Program-made: the position numbers and the translations under genes | In this document: piece after piece, positions 27,504 through 36,330 of the stretch | Position numbering within the stretch: position 1 is the first letter of the stretch | Layout of the letters: every line of letters begins with the position of its first letter | Origin: Flavobacterium gyeonganense | Lineage (GTDB): Bacteria > Bacteroidota > Bacteroidia > Flavobacteriales > Flavobacteriaceae | Length of the DNA: 64,000 nt | Assembly: GCF_029625295.1 (NCBI RefSeq) | Contig: NZ_CP121112.1 | Location: 1,240,001 to 1,304,000 of the forward strand | Direction: 5' to 3' | Notes under the pieces: generated by a model | What the model saw: the letters and a program-made list of their open reading frames with translations, nothing else | What the model was told of the DNA's origin: nothing | The model's database searches: none

Positions 27504-28031
27504 TTAAATCTTGTGGTCTTCCAAATAATGATAAAATTCATCAAAAATTATTTTAAACCAGACAGTATATATTTCGGGGTGCTTTTCAATATCTTCTTTT
27601 ATATCCTCAATTTTCATCCATTTCCAATCCTCTACTTCTTCTAAATTAATTTCCGGATTTTCATTGTAATACCCAATCATGACGTGATCAAGTTCATGTT
27701 CGGTCAGGCCATTATCAAAAGGTGCTTTGTATATAAAATGAAACAGCTCTTTTAATTCGGTTTTAAAACCCATTTCCTCAAACAGTCGTCTGCTACCCGC
27801 TTCTATATTTGACTCTCCTTCACGCTGATGACTGCAGCATGTGTTGGTCCATAACAAAGGCGAATGATATTTTTGATGTGCACGTTGCTGCAGCATGATT
27901 TCATTTTTACTGTTTAAAACAAAAACTGAGAAAGCACGATGTAAAACGGCTTTTTCATGTGCTTCTAATTTTGGCATCAAGCCAATCTGCTCATCATTTT
28001 GGTTGACTAGTATTACGTTTTCTTCTATCAT
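27504..28031 (-). CDS. idi: Isopentenyl-diphosphate delta-isomerase, type 1
   Basis: A Nudix-fold enzyme interconverting IPP and DMAPP for isoprenoids, including undecaprenyl carriers for glycans. From the ATG at 28029-28031 (MIEENVILVNQ) the protein has 175 residues. It shows the catalytic Cys66 in WTNTCCSHQREGE, the Nudix-like region EAGSRRLFEEMGF and the metal/catalytic glutamates in EVEDWKW. The longer start at 28124 adds 31 residues that overlap the -7 box, so it was rejected. First gene of idi-queD-bcp-manA. Confidence 0.94.
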   Translation of the reverse strand: MIEENVILVNQNDEQIGLMPKLEAHEKAVLHRAFSVFVLNSKNEIMLQQRAHQKYHSPLLWTNTCCSHQREGESNIEAGSRRLFEEMGFKTELKELFHFIYKAPFDNGLTEHELDHVMIGYYNENPEINLEEVEDWKWMKIEDIKEDIEKHPEIYTVWFKIIFDEFYHYLEDHKI

Positions 28032-28047
28032 AGGGCATGTTGATATA

Positions 28048-28055
28048 CAAAAATA
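28048..28055 (-). promoter_or_regulatory. -7 box of the idi operon
   Basis: TATTTTTG on the minus strand, 16 nt upstream of the idi ATG, so the leader would be very short. Confidence 0.5.
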
Positions 28056-28288
28056 CGAAAAAAGAATTGGCTGGAAAATCTCAGAAAAGATTGTGAAAAG
28101 TTTAACTGACAAGAAATTATGCATTTACCTAATTATCAAAAGACTACAATAAATAAATTCAAAAAAAGCCTTAAAAATAAGACCCTAAAACTATAGAGCG
28201 CATTTCTTCGTAAATAATATAAAGTTAAAACATACTTAAAAAAAACTCAATTGTATAGTTAGTATCATTTTGATTCAAAACCTAATTG

Positions 28289-28296
28289 TACATTTG
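28289..28296 (+). promoter_or_regulatory. -7 box of msrB-msrA
   Basis: TACATTTG, 25 nt upstream of the msrB ATG. A TTTTG at 28268-28272 lies 16 nt before it. Confidence 0.55.
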
Positions 28297-28321
28297 AATA
28301 AAAACTTAAAGCACTCAAACA

Positions 28322-28876
28322 ATGAAAACAAGAACACAATTTTTCAGGCTTTGCTTTTTAATTCTGGTATTTATTTTTCAGGCTTGTGGACAATCATCAA
28401 AAAAAAACAATACACAAACTTCTACCATGGGAAATAAAATAAATAAACCCGGAAATCCTTATTATTCAAATACAGATTCTACCAAATTAAATGTAACGGA
28501 TGCAGAATGGAAAAAAGTACTTCCTGAAGACGTGTACGCAGTAATGCGTGAAGCTGACACCGAAAGACCTTTTACAGGAAAATATTGGAATACTGATGAA
28601 AAAGGCACTTATTACTGCGCTTCATGTGGAAACAAACTCTTCAGATCGGGTACTAAATTTGCAAGCAATTGCGGGTGGCCAAGTTTTTTTGAACAAGACA
28701 ATAAAAAAAGTGTCGTTTATAAAAATGATAATTCGTTAGGCATGGAAAGAATTGAAGCACTTTGCGGAAGATGCAACGGACATTTAGGTCATTTATTTGA
28801 TGATGGCCCGCCACCAACAGGAAAACGCTACTGTATGAATTCGATTGCAATGGATTTCATTCCAGATAACAAATAA
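28322..28876 (+). CDS. msrB: Peptide-methionine (R)-S-oxide reductase, lipoprotein
   Basis: Repairs methionine-R-sulfoxide in proteins. At 184 residues, it has a lipoprotein signal (ILVFIFQACGQ, Cys22) that places it in the envelope. The MsrB domain (about 60-182) has zinc pairs CASC and CGRC, the FASNCGWPSFF motif and catalytic Cys171 in RYCMNSIAMDF. The separate msrA gene follows 13 nt downstream. Both are exported, so they act as an extracytoplasmic repair pair and are probably co-transcribed. Confidence 0.93.
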   Translation: MKTRTQFFRLCFLILVFIFQACGQSSKKNNTQTSTMGNKINKPGNPYYSNTDSTKLNVTDAEWKKVLPEDVYAVMREADTERPFTGKYWNTDEKGTYYCASCGNKLFRSGTKFASNCGWPSFFEQDNKKSVVYKNDNSLGMERIEALCGRCNGHLGHLFDDGPPPTGKRYCMNSIAMDFIPDNK

Positions 28877-28889
28877 TAAATATTTATTC

Positions 28890-29498
28890 ATGAAAAAAAT
28901 ACTTTTAATCTGTTTTTTTGTTTTCTCATTGAACGGATTCTCTCAGAAAAAAACAGTCGATATTGAAACTATTACACTTGGTGGAGGATGTTATTGGTGT
29001 GTCGAAGCTGTTTATGAAAATCTAAATGGAGTAAAATCTGTTGTTTCCGGTTATGCCGGAGGTAAAACAGTTAATCCAACCTATGAAGAAGTCTGCACGG
29101 GTAAAACGGGTCACGCCGAAGTGGTACAAATTACTTATGATAAAAACATAACAAACATTAATGAAATCTTCAAGGTTTTCTTTACTGTCCACGACCCTAC
29201 TACATTGAACAGACAAGGCGCTGATGTGGGTACCCAATATCGTTCTGCAATTTTTTATACAAATGAAGAACAAAAAAAGGCTGCTCAAAACATTATTGCA
29301 GAACTTAATAAGGCAAAAGTTTACGACAGCCCGATTGTAACCAAAATAGAACCGCTTACAAAATTTTATAAGGCCGAAAATTACCATCAGAATTATTTTG
29401 CCAACAACAAAAACCAACCCTATTGTAAAATGGTGATTCAGCCTAAAATCGAAAAGTTTGAAAAAGTTTTTAAAGACAAACTAAAAAATAAACCTTAA
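28890..29498 (+). CDS. msrA: Peptide-methionine (S)-S-oxide reductase, exported
   Basis: Repairs methionine-S-sulfoxide. At 202 residues, it has signal peptide MKKILLICFFVFSLNGFSQ and then the MsrA domain with catalytic Cys34 in GGGCYWCVEA (Tyr instead of the usual Phe), GYAGGKTVNPTYEEVCTG, HAEVVQITYD, and the C-terminal NYHQNYFANN. I chose the ATG at 28890-28892 because an upstream in-frame start overlaps msrB and would destroy the signal peptide. Second gene of the msrB-msrA operon. Confidence 0.94.
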   Translation: MKKILLICFFVFSLNGFSQKKTVDIETITLGGGCYWCVEAVYENLNGVKSVVSGYAGGKTVNPTYEEVCTGKTGHAEVVQITYDKNITNINEIFKVFFTVHDPTTLNRQGADVGTQYRSAIFYTNEEQKKAAQNIIAELNKAKVYDSPIVTKIEPLTKFYKAENYHQNYFANNKNQPYCKMVIQPKIEKFEKVFKDKLKNKP

Positions 29499-29521
29499 GA
29501 AACGGTTATATATTACCAACA

Positions 29522-29555
29522 AAAAAGTCTGTGCCAAATGCGCCACAGACTTTTT
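29522..29555. terminator. Bidirectional terminator, msrA / PL7 gene
   Basis: Arms AAAAAGTCTGTG (29522-29533) and CACAGACTTTTT (29544-29555), 12 bp perfect, between convergent genes. Confidence 0.9.
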
Positions 29556-29577
29556 CATATTTATTGTTTAGATTTTC

Positions 29578-30387
29578 TTAGTGAGTAACATCTAATGAGT
29601 AAAATTTCACATTTGCGAATGCTCCTGTTTGATCTCCCTGAAGATTACATCCAACAGTAAAATAATTATCAAATGAATTCCATAGTTTGTAATCACCTCC
29701 AGAATACACTTTTTTCTCACCGTTTACACTAACTTCCATCTTTCCATCACTAATTTCAATCTGGAAATTAAATTTATCAAAATCAACTTTATTTTTAAAA
29801 GTATAACCATCATCATCAATCCACGAATCTTCTTTTAAAATATCAATGCCTGTAATAGAAGGATCTGCTAACCTCTTTGATCTCAATTTCACATATCCAT
29901 TATCCCAAAAAACTTTTAAGATTGATGGAGCAGATTTATCTTTGGCACCAATTTGATTAACCTGATCTTCTTTTAACCTTCCTCCAATCTGAGCAAATAT
30001 AACACGCGGATATTGGTCATTTTTTTTAGAAATATCCCCCATTTTAATCGAAGCTTTTAATTTTGCACCTTGTTTAAAAGACCAGCTTGCATCACCTCCA
30101 AATGAGTTTTGCTCTTTTAGATCTGTTTTATTAAAAGATCTTTTCGATTTGATAGAAGGATAAACATAAAAAACCAAAGACCTGTCAGTCAAATCATTGA
30201 ACATGAATTTAGTAATTTCAACATTTTCAGAATAATCCAAAAGTTTTGGTGCTTTGTAAGTGGTTACCGAACCTTCAGGAATAGTTAACTTCCATAAAGT
30301 CAAATCTATTTTTGGTGCTTTTTGGGCATGAATTATAAAAGTAGTACTTGCGAATAATAATAAAAGATAAGTTCTAATTTTTTTCAT
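29578..30387 (-). CDS. Polysaccharide lyase family 7-like secreted protein
   Basis: A 269-residue protein with signal peptide (ending IIHAQ) and an alginate-lyase-2-like beta-jelly roll: LTLWKLTIPEG at the start, RVIFAQIGG in the middle, then LKVFWDNGYVKLRSK, FNFQIEISDGKMEVSVNG and a C-terminal YFTVGCNLQGD. Usual PL7 motifs (a basic R-x-E-x-R strand, QIH or QIV, and YFKxGxYxQ) are only partly kept: QIH/V is QIG and the last motif is altered. It may be a divergent lyase, have another substrate, or be inactive. No other polysaccharide-utilisation gene is adjacent. An unusually long gene-free region lies upstream. Confidence 0.7.
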   Translation of the reverse strand: MKKIRTYLLLLFASTTFIIHAQKAPKIDLTLWKLTIPEGSVTTYKAPKLLDYSENVEITKFMFNDLTDRSLVFYVYPSIKSKRSFNKTDLKEQNSFGGDASWSFKQGAKLKASIKMGDISKKNDQYPRVIFAQIGGRLKEDQVNQIGAKDKSAPSILKVFWDNGYVKLRSKRLADPSITGIDILKEDSWIDDDGYTFKNKVDFDKFNFQIEISDGKMEVSVNGEKKVYSGGDYKLWNSFDNYFTVGCNLQGDQTGAFANVKFYSLDVTH

Positions 30388-30671
30388 TTTTTTGGTGTTT
30401 TTGGATTAAATAATTTTGTAAAATCAATTTAAAAATACTCCCGAGCAAAAAATGTTCCAAAAAGAAAAATTTAAAATCTTTTCATTGAAGAATTTTACCT
30501 CAAGAATACTATTGTAATCGATTGCATAAAAATAGATTTTTTTTTCAATTTCCTCATATTTTTTTGCATTATATTTTCTATTTCTCAAAAAAAAATACTA
30601 AAAAATTGAATTAGTATAAATTTAATCAAAATTAAACAACGATTATTAAGAAATAAAAAACCATCATATAT

Positions 30672-30708
30672 AATTATTGAATATTCTATAAAAATAAATT
30701 CAATAATT
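30672..30708. repeat. Inverted repeat, 11-bp arms
   Basis: AATTATTGAAT (30672-30682) and ATTCAATAATT (30698-30708) with a 15-nt gap. Pure AT pairing except one G-C. Possible operator; no known family assigned. Confidence 0.4.
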
Positions 30709-30826
30709 TATGATAAATTATATAAGTATTTTTTTATAAAAGCAAAGATTACCAAGTATTTAGATACAAAATAAACAAATAACAAAACTGTATTTATCCC
30801 GAATAAAAGATATTAAGAAAATTAAA

Positions 30827-30876
30827 AATGTAATAAATGTTAATTTTACGATGAAAAACTTGACATTTATTACATT
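30827..30876. repeat. Inverted repeat, 14-bp perfect arms
   Basis: AATGTAATAAATGT (30827-30840) and ACATTTATTACATT (30863-30876) with a 22-nt gap. It could be a weak terminator for the COG2509 gene or a regulator site for the PL7 gene; the long loop argues against an efficient terminator. Confidence 0.5.
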
Positions 30877-31049
30877 CTAAAAAATGTTTTATACAAGAAA
30901 ACCGAGCTTCCGTTTTATTCCAATAATTAGTTCTATATTAATTAATTACAAAAGGGAGCTACTAATTGAATTTTATAGGAAATAAACAAGAGTAGATTTC
31001 TATCTGATTAAAAAATCTAATATCCATACCACACAAATCAACCAGAAAA

Positions 31050-32608
31050 TCATTTCAAAGATGCGGCAATCATCAAAGCGCATTTTTCTCCATCAATTGC
31101 AGCTGAAATAATTCCTCCTGCATAACCTGCACCTTCCCCACAAGGATACAATCCTTTAATCTGTAAATGTTCATAAGTATCATGATTTCTTGGAATTCTA
31201 ACCGGAGATGACGTTCTGCTTTCAGGAGCATGCAGAATAGCTTCGTTTGTTAAATAACCCCGCATCGATTTTCCGAATTCCAAAAACCCTGACGCATAAT
31301 CTGAGCCAGAAAGCCAGGAAAAACCTTCCCCATTTCTATCGAAGTAGTACCAGGAACATAAGATGTTTTTGGAATATCTGTTGAAACCTTGCTTTGTGTA
31401 AAATCAATCATTCTTTGAGCAGGAACTTTTTGAGTTTCCCCGGCAAGATGCCATGCCTTTTGTTCGATACTTTTTTGAAATTCCATCCCGGCCAGTGCAC
31501 CAAATTTAGCAAAAGGCCTAAAATCTTCTAATTTTAATTCGACCACAATTCCGGAATTTGCAGTTGACTGATCACGTTTAGAGGGCGACCAGCCGTTTGT
31601 GACTACTTCACCGGGACTCGTTGCGCATGGTGCGATTACACCACCCGGGCACATACAAAATGAATACATGCCACGACCGTTTACCTGTTTCACTATAGAA
31701 TACGGAGCGGGAGGCAAATGTTCTCCACGATAATCACAACTGTATTGAATACTATCTATTAATTGCTGAGAATGTTCAGCACGCACACCTAAAGCAAAAG
31801 GTTTAACTTCTATAAAAATATTCTTTTTATCTAATAGTTCAAAAACATCACGAGCCGAATGCCCCGTTGCTAAGATTAATTTATTTGCAAGAATCCTGTC
31901 TCCATTTTGAGTGACGACTCCTTCTACTTCATTGTTTTTTACTAAAATATCTGTTACCCTGGTGTCAAACAAAACCTGACCTCCAAATTCGATTATTTTA
32001 TTGCGGATATCTTCTATTATTTTAGGCAATTTATTGGTTCCGATATGAGGATGTGCTTCTACCAAAATATCTTCAGATGCTCCAAAAGCGACTAAAAGTT
32101 CTAAAATACGGGTTACATCACCGCGCTTTTTAGAACGAGTATATAACTTTCCATCAGAATAAGTTCCTGCACCTCCCTCTCCAAAACAGTAATTAGAATC
32201 TTCGTTTACTATATGCTCCCGATTGATTGCTTTCAGGTCGCGGCGACGTCCGCGCACGTCTTTTCCACGTTCGAGTACAATTGGCTTCAAGCCTAATTCA
32301 ACTAATTGTAAAGCCGCAAAAAGACCGGCCGGTCCAGCACCAACAACAATCACTTCCTGTGCTTTTGAAACATCCTTATATATAGGAAGCTCAATTTTAG
32401 ATTCCTGAAAAGATTCTCCTTTTAAATAAACAACTACTTTTAAATTGATTTTTATTGCTTTCTGTCGCGCATCAATTGAACGTTTCAGAATCGAAACATG
32501 CTGAATTTCCTGAGAAGAAATTTTTATTTGTTTAGACAAATAGTCTTTCAGTAATAATTCATTTGCTGCTATTTCGGGAGTTACCTGAAGTAAAAGTTCT
32601 CTGGGCAT
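31050..32608 (-). CDS. COG2509 FAD-dependent dehydrogenase, frame interrupted
   Basis: An uncharacterised flavoprotein, 519 residues when joined. The N-terminal domain (about 1-85) is followed by the Rossmann motif VVGAGPAGLFAALQLVELGL and GGAGTYSDGKLYTR, then CMCPGGVIAPCATSPGEVVT. The C-terminal FAD motif is GLYPCGEGAGYAGGI. The upstream frame ends at 31250 with GFWNSENRCGVI. The rest (EFGKSMRGYLTNEAILHAPE to the stop at 31050) is in another frame. The frames meet at the run of five A at 31282-31286 (T on the coding strand); six would restore GFLEFGKSMRG. The substrate of the family is unknown. Confidence 0.85.
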
Positions 32609-32654
32609 TTTGTTTATTTATTGGATTAGCTTTTCTATTTATGAAAAGAACATG

Positions 32655-32662
32655 CAAAAATA
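32655..32662 (-). promoter_or_regulatory. -7 box of the COG2509 gene
   Basis: TATTTTTG on the minus strand, 46 nt upstream of the ATG. It is back to back with the plus-strand box at 32684-32691. Confidence 0.45.
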
Positions 32663-32683
32663 ACATTTTGAACTGAGACTTCG

Positions 32684-32691
32684 TACCTTTG
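32684..32691 (+). promoter_or_regulatory. -7 box of the 79-aa gene
   Basis: TACCTTTG, 27 nt upstream of the ATG at 32719. Confidence 0.5.
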
Positions 32692-32718
32692 CCTCATTGA
32701 AACTTTGCAGCTATAATA

Positions 32719-32958
32719 ATGTCAAGAAAAATAAAACTAATTTGGGATTTTCGTGGTCCGGCTTCTGCCAAAACAGCAGAACATCACGAAATCCATTTGA
32801 AAGAATATATTACAATTGAAAAACTCCCGTTGAATATTACGGGATTTAAAATCATAAGCGATATGCATGCGGTTGCTTTTATGGTGGTAACTGATGAAAA
32901 CATGATTCAGGTAAGAGATACTTTAAAACCACATCGGGGAGAAGTTTATATGGAATGA
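32719..32958 (+). CDS. Conserved hypothetical protein, 79 aa
   Basis: A small soluble protein (MSRKIKLIWDFRGPASAKTA, then EHHEIHLKEY and PHRGEVYME). No signal peptide or membrane segment. The histidine pair in AEHHEIHLKEY is the most striking feature and could bind metal, but this is only a guess. I recognise no named family. It is divergent from the COG2509 gene and faces recQ tail to tail across a repeat-rich gap. Coding character is supported by a promoter box in place and normal flavobacterial amino-acid use. Confidence 0.75.
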   Translation: MSRKIKLIWDFRGPASAKTAEHHEIHLKEYITIEKLPLNITGFKIISDMHAVAFMVVTDENMIQVRDTLKPHRGEVYME

Positions 32959-32990
32959 AATTCCAAAACTATTCTAAATTTTCAATAAAA

Positions 32991-33084
32991 AAATTCCAAA
33001 TTCCAAGTTGACGATACAATTGGAATTTGGAATTTATATTTTATTTCCTGCTATTTTTGGAATTTGGAATTTCAAAATTGGAAT
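32991..33084. repeat. GGAATTT-type repeat cluster with a 16-bp inverted repeat
   Basis: AAATTCCAAATTCCAA (32991-33006) pairs with TTGGAATTTGGAATTT (33020-33035). The motif recurs as TTTTGGAATTTGGAATTT (33056-33073) and once more before the recQ stop. It can form alternative hairpins at the 3' ends of two convergent genes and probably works as a terminator region. Confidence 0.7.
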
Positions 33085-35277
33085 TTAATTCGCAACCTCA
33101 CTAATAAACTTAATTCTCATTAATCGCAATTCGTCAATATCGTAATCTCCATCAAATTCTTTTAAGGCATCTTCAATTTTGTCGGATTCTGATTCCATAA
33201 AATAATCGTGGATTTCTTCCTGCTGATCATCATCAAGCATATCATCAACCCAATATTTGATATTTAATTTAGTTCCGGAATAAACAATTTGTTCCATTTC
33301 CTTAATCAGAGCATCCATTGTTAATCCTTTTGCGGAAGCAATATCACTTAGCGGCAGCTTTCTGTCGATATTCTGAATAATGTATAATTTATTAGCAGAA
33401 TTAACTCCTGTAGATTTTACAACCAAATCATCCGGACGGATAATATCATTATCTTCAACATATCTGCTTATTAAAGCAACAAATTCACCACCGTATTTTT
33501 TTGCTTTTCCTTCGCCCACCCCATGAATATTATACAATTCCTGTAATGTAATGGGATATTTCAAAGCCATATCTTCCAGAGAAGGATCCTGAAAAACCAC
33601 AAAAGGAGGCACACCGAGTTTTTTCGCTACCTTTTTTCGAAGTTCTTTTAACATTGCAGTCAAAACCTCATCAGAAGTCCCTGATGATTTAGATGATGCT
33701 ACGATTGATTCATCATCGGCTTCGCTATATTCATGATCTTCAGACATCATGAATGAAACTGGATTTTTGATAAAATCCAAACCTTGCTGCGTTATTTTTA
33801 CAACCCCATATGTTTCAATATCTTTTGACAAATATCCAGATACTAAAACCTGACGCAACAATGCCATCCAGTATTTTTCATCATGATCTGAACCGGAACC
33901 AAAAAAGGATTGTGTGTCTGTTTTATGAGCCTTAATAACTGCATTAATACGACCTATTAAAGTAAATACAATTTCTTTTGATTTATAAATATGTTTGGTA
34001 TCGCGAACAATCTCCAACAATTTAACAACCTGATCTTTTGCTTCAATTTTGTTTTTAGGATTTCGTACGTTATCATCCATATCCGCTCCATCTCCATCAT
34101 CAGGAAATTCTTCACCAAAATAATGCAAAAGAAATTTTCTTCTTGACATTGATGTCTCAGCATAAGCCACAACTTCCTGCAATAAAGCAAAACCTATTTC
34201 CTGTTCTGCAACAGGCTTGCCAGACATGAATTTTTCCAGCTTTTCTACATCTTTAAAAGAATAATAAGCCAGGCAATGCCCTTCACCTCCGTCGCGTCCT
34301 GCACGACCGGTTTCCTGATAATAACTTTCAAGCGATTTTGGAATGTCGTGGTGAATTACAAAACGAACATCCGGCTTGTCAATTCCCATTCCGAAGGCAA
34401 TTGTAGCTACGACTACTTCAACATCCTCCATCAAAAACATATCCTGATGCTTAGCACGGGTTTTCGCATCCAGACCCGCGTGATACGGAACAGCACTGAT
34501 TCCATTAACCTGCAAAACTTCAGCAATAGTTTCTACTTTTTTACGGCTCAGACAATAAATAATTCCGGATTTCCCTTTATGCTGTTTGATAAAACGAATA
34601 ATATCCGATTCAATATTTTTAGTTTTAGTACGAACTTCGTAATATAGATTTGGTCTGTTAAATGATGCTTTAAAAGTATTGGCATCAACCATATCCAGAT
34701 TTTTCAGAATATCTTCCTGAACTTTTGGTGTGGCAGTAGCTGTAAGTCCAATAATTGGTACTTTCCCCAATTGTTTAATAATATTTCTAAGGTTTCTGTA
34801 TTCCGGTCTGAAATCATGCCCCCACTCTGAAATACAATGAGCTTCATCAATTGCTACAAATGAAATCGGTACGCTCTGCAAAAAAGCTACGTATTCTTCT
34901 TTTGTCAGCGATTCGGGTGCAACATATAAAAGTTTAGTTAAACCAGACGTTATATCCGTTTTAACCTGGGCAATTTCTGTTTTTGTTAAAGATGAATTTA
35001 GTACATGAGCTATTCCATTTTCAGAAGAAAGACTTCTTATGGCATCCACCTGATTCTTCATTAAAGCAATTAAAGGAGAAACAACAATTGCAGTCCCATC
35101 CTTAATCAGAGCGGGCAATTGATAACAAAGAGACTTTCCACCACCCGTAGGCATAATTACAAAAGTATTCTTCTCATCTAAAATACTTCTAATGACCTGC
35201 TCCTGCAAGCCTTTAAATTGGCTAAAGCCGAAATACTTCTTTAATTCTTTATGTATTTCAATTTCGTTTGAACTCAT
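33085..35277 (-). CDS. recQ: ATP-dependent DNA helicase RecQ
   Basis: A 3'-5' helicase for recombination and fork repair, 730 residues. The core has Walker A in MPTGGGKSLCYQLP, the DEAH box in VAIDEAHCISEWGHDFRPEYR (split: DEAHCIS and WGHDFRPEYR), motif IV-VI segments GIIYCLSRKKVE and YYQETGRAGRDG. The RQC zinc and winged-helix part and an HRDC-like domain (about 520-600, LRKKVAKKLGVPPFVVFQDP) follow, then an acidic C-terminal extension of about 120 residues. It is divergent from kdsD with only 30 bp between its ATG and the kdsD -7 region. Confidence 0.95.
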   Translation of the reverse strand: MSSNEIEIHKELKKYFGFSQFKGLQEQVIRSILDEKNTFVIMPTGGGKSLCYQLPALIKDGTAIVVSPLIALMKNQVDAIRSLSSENGIAHVLNSSLTKTEIAQVKTDITSGLTKLLYVAPESLTKEEYVAFLQSVPISFVAIDEAHCISEWGHDFRPEYRNLRNIIKQLGKVPIIGLTATATPKVQEDILKNLDMVDANTFKASFNRPNLYYEVRTKTKNIESDIIRFIKQHKGKSGIIYCLSRKKVETIAEVLQVNGISAVPYHAGLDAKTRAKHQDMFLMEDVEVVVATIAFGMGIDKPDVRFVIHHDIPKSLESYYQETGRAGRDGGEGHCLAYYSFKDVEKLEKFMSGKPVAEQEIGFALLQEVVAYAETSMSRRKFLLHYFGEEFPDDGDGADMDDNVRNPKNKIEAKDQVVKLLEIVRDTKHIYKSKEIVFTLIGRINAVIKAHKTDTQSFFGSGSDHDEKYWMALLRQVLVSGYLSKDIETYGVVKITQQGLDFIKNPVSFMMSEDHEYSEADDESIVASSKSSGTSDEVLTAMLKELRKKVAKKLGVPPFVVFQDPSLEDMALKYPITLQELYNIHGVGEGKAKKYGGEFVALISRYVEDNDIIRPDDLVVKSTGVNSANKLYIIQNIDRKLPLSDIASAKGLTMDALIKEMEQIVYSGTKLNIKYWVDDMLDDDQQEEIHDYFMESESDKIEDALKEFDGDYDIDELRLMRIKFISEVAN

Positions 35278-35302
35278 TCTTTATATTAATGGATATTTTG
35301 TA

Positions 35303-35310
35303 TAAATTTG
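35303..35310 (+). promoter_or_regulatory. -7 box of the kdsD-tatC operon
   Basis: TAAATTTG lies 26 nt upstream of the recQ start and 54 nt upstream of the chosen kdsD start. A TTG that could be read as an early start (35308) is part of this box. Confidence 0.55.
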
Positions 35311-35364
35311 CAACACATAAAGATACGAATTTCTTTCACACTCACAAATTTTAACTTTCCTGAT

Positions 35365-36330
35365 TTGATTACAAAAGAAAATATTTTAGCTATCGCAAAA
35401 AAAACAATTCTCTCTGAAAGTGAAGCAATTACTAAGCTAATTGATTTTCTTGACGAGAATTTTTACGAGGCTGTTCAACGCATATACGAAACAAAAGGCA
35501 GATTAATTGTTACCGGAATCGGAAAAAGTGCCATCATTGCGCAAAAAATGGTTGCTACTTTTAATTCAACGGGAACACCTTCAATGTTTCTCCACGCATC
35601 TGAAGCTATTCATGGCGACTTAGGAATGGTTCAAAATAACGACATCATTATTTGTATTTCAAAAAGCGGAAACAGTCCTGAAATAAAAGCTTTAGTTCCT
35701 TTATTAAAACGTTTTGGAAATACTTTGATCGGAATGACAGGCAATATAACTTCTTTTTTGGCTAAAGGTTCTGATTATGTTTTAAATACCACTGTTGACA
35801 TGGAAGCATGCCCTATCAATCTGGCTCCTACAAACAGTACAACAGCACAGCTTGTAATGGGCGATGCGCTTGCAGTCTGCCTGATGGAAATACGTGACTT
35901 TAAACCAGAAGATTTTGCTGTTTATCATCCAGGCGGTGCTTTAGGAAAAAAATTACTACTTCGTGTAAAAGACATGATCGAACATTCATTAAAACCTACA
36001 GTTTCCCCTGAAACATCCGTTAAAAAAGTAATTTTTGAAATTTCTGAAAAAAGACTGGGTGTAACAGCAGTAGTTGAAAATGAAAAAATAGTTGGAATCA
36101 TTACTGATGGGGACATCCGAAGAATGCTGAATGACCGCGACAGTATTGCAGATTTAACCGCAAAAGATATTATGAGCAAAAACCCAAAATTAGTTTCATC
36201 TGAAACCATGGCAGTCGATGCACTAAATATTTTAGAAGATTTCTCTATAACCCAGCTCATTGTTGCTGATAATGGAGAATACAAAGGAGTTTTACATTTA
36301 CATGACATTTTAAAAGAAGGAATTATATAA
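35365..36330 (+). CDS. kdsD: Arabinose-5-phosphate isomerase (KpsF/GutQ family)
   Basis: Makes D-arabinose-5-phosphate from ribulose-5-phosphate, the first step to Kdo in lipid A inner core. With the TTG start at 35365 (MITKENILAIAKK) it has 321 residues, the standard length. It has a SIS domain (about 30-165, GRLIVTGIGKSA, ISKSGNSPEIK, NLAPTNSTTA) and two CBS domains (about 205-320). The earlier TTG at 35308 was rejected because it lies in the -7 box. It overlaps tatC by one base (TAATG). Confidence 0.93.
   Translation: MITKENILAIAKKTILSESEAITKLIDFLDENFYEAVQRIYETKGRLIVTGIGKSAIIAQKMVATFNSTGTPSMFLHASEAIHGDLGMVQNNDIIICISKSGNSPEIKALVPLLKRFGNTLIGMTGNITSFLAKGSDYVLNTTVDMEACPINLAPTNSTTAQLVMGDALAVCLMEIRDFKPEDFAVYHPGGALGKKLLLRVKDMIEHSLKPTVSPETSVKKVIFEISEKRLGVTAVVENEKIVGIITDGDIRRMLNDRDSIADLTAKDIMSKNPKLVSSETMAVDALNILEDFSITQLIVADNGEYKGVLHLHDILKEGII

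Larger units (their letters stand above)
30388..31049. other. Gene-free, very AT-rich region (662 bp) upstream of the PL7 gene
   Basis: No reading frame with coding character, RNA gene or tandem repeat was found. It holds two inverted repeats (30672-30708 and 30827-30876) and long A/T tracts. It is upstream of the PL7-like gene and downstream of the COG2509 gene, so it could hold the PL7 control region. Confidence 0.6.

Noticed and set aside
30884..30985. Short frame of 33 codons in the gene-free region
   Set aside because: AT-rich chance frame; no ribosome-binding signal or family resemblance.
32991..33084. Repeat cluster considered as a CRISPR remnant
   Set aside because: Units are 7-16 bp without regular spacers, no cas gene is near, and the copies are inverted as well as direct.
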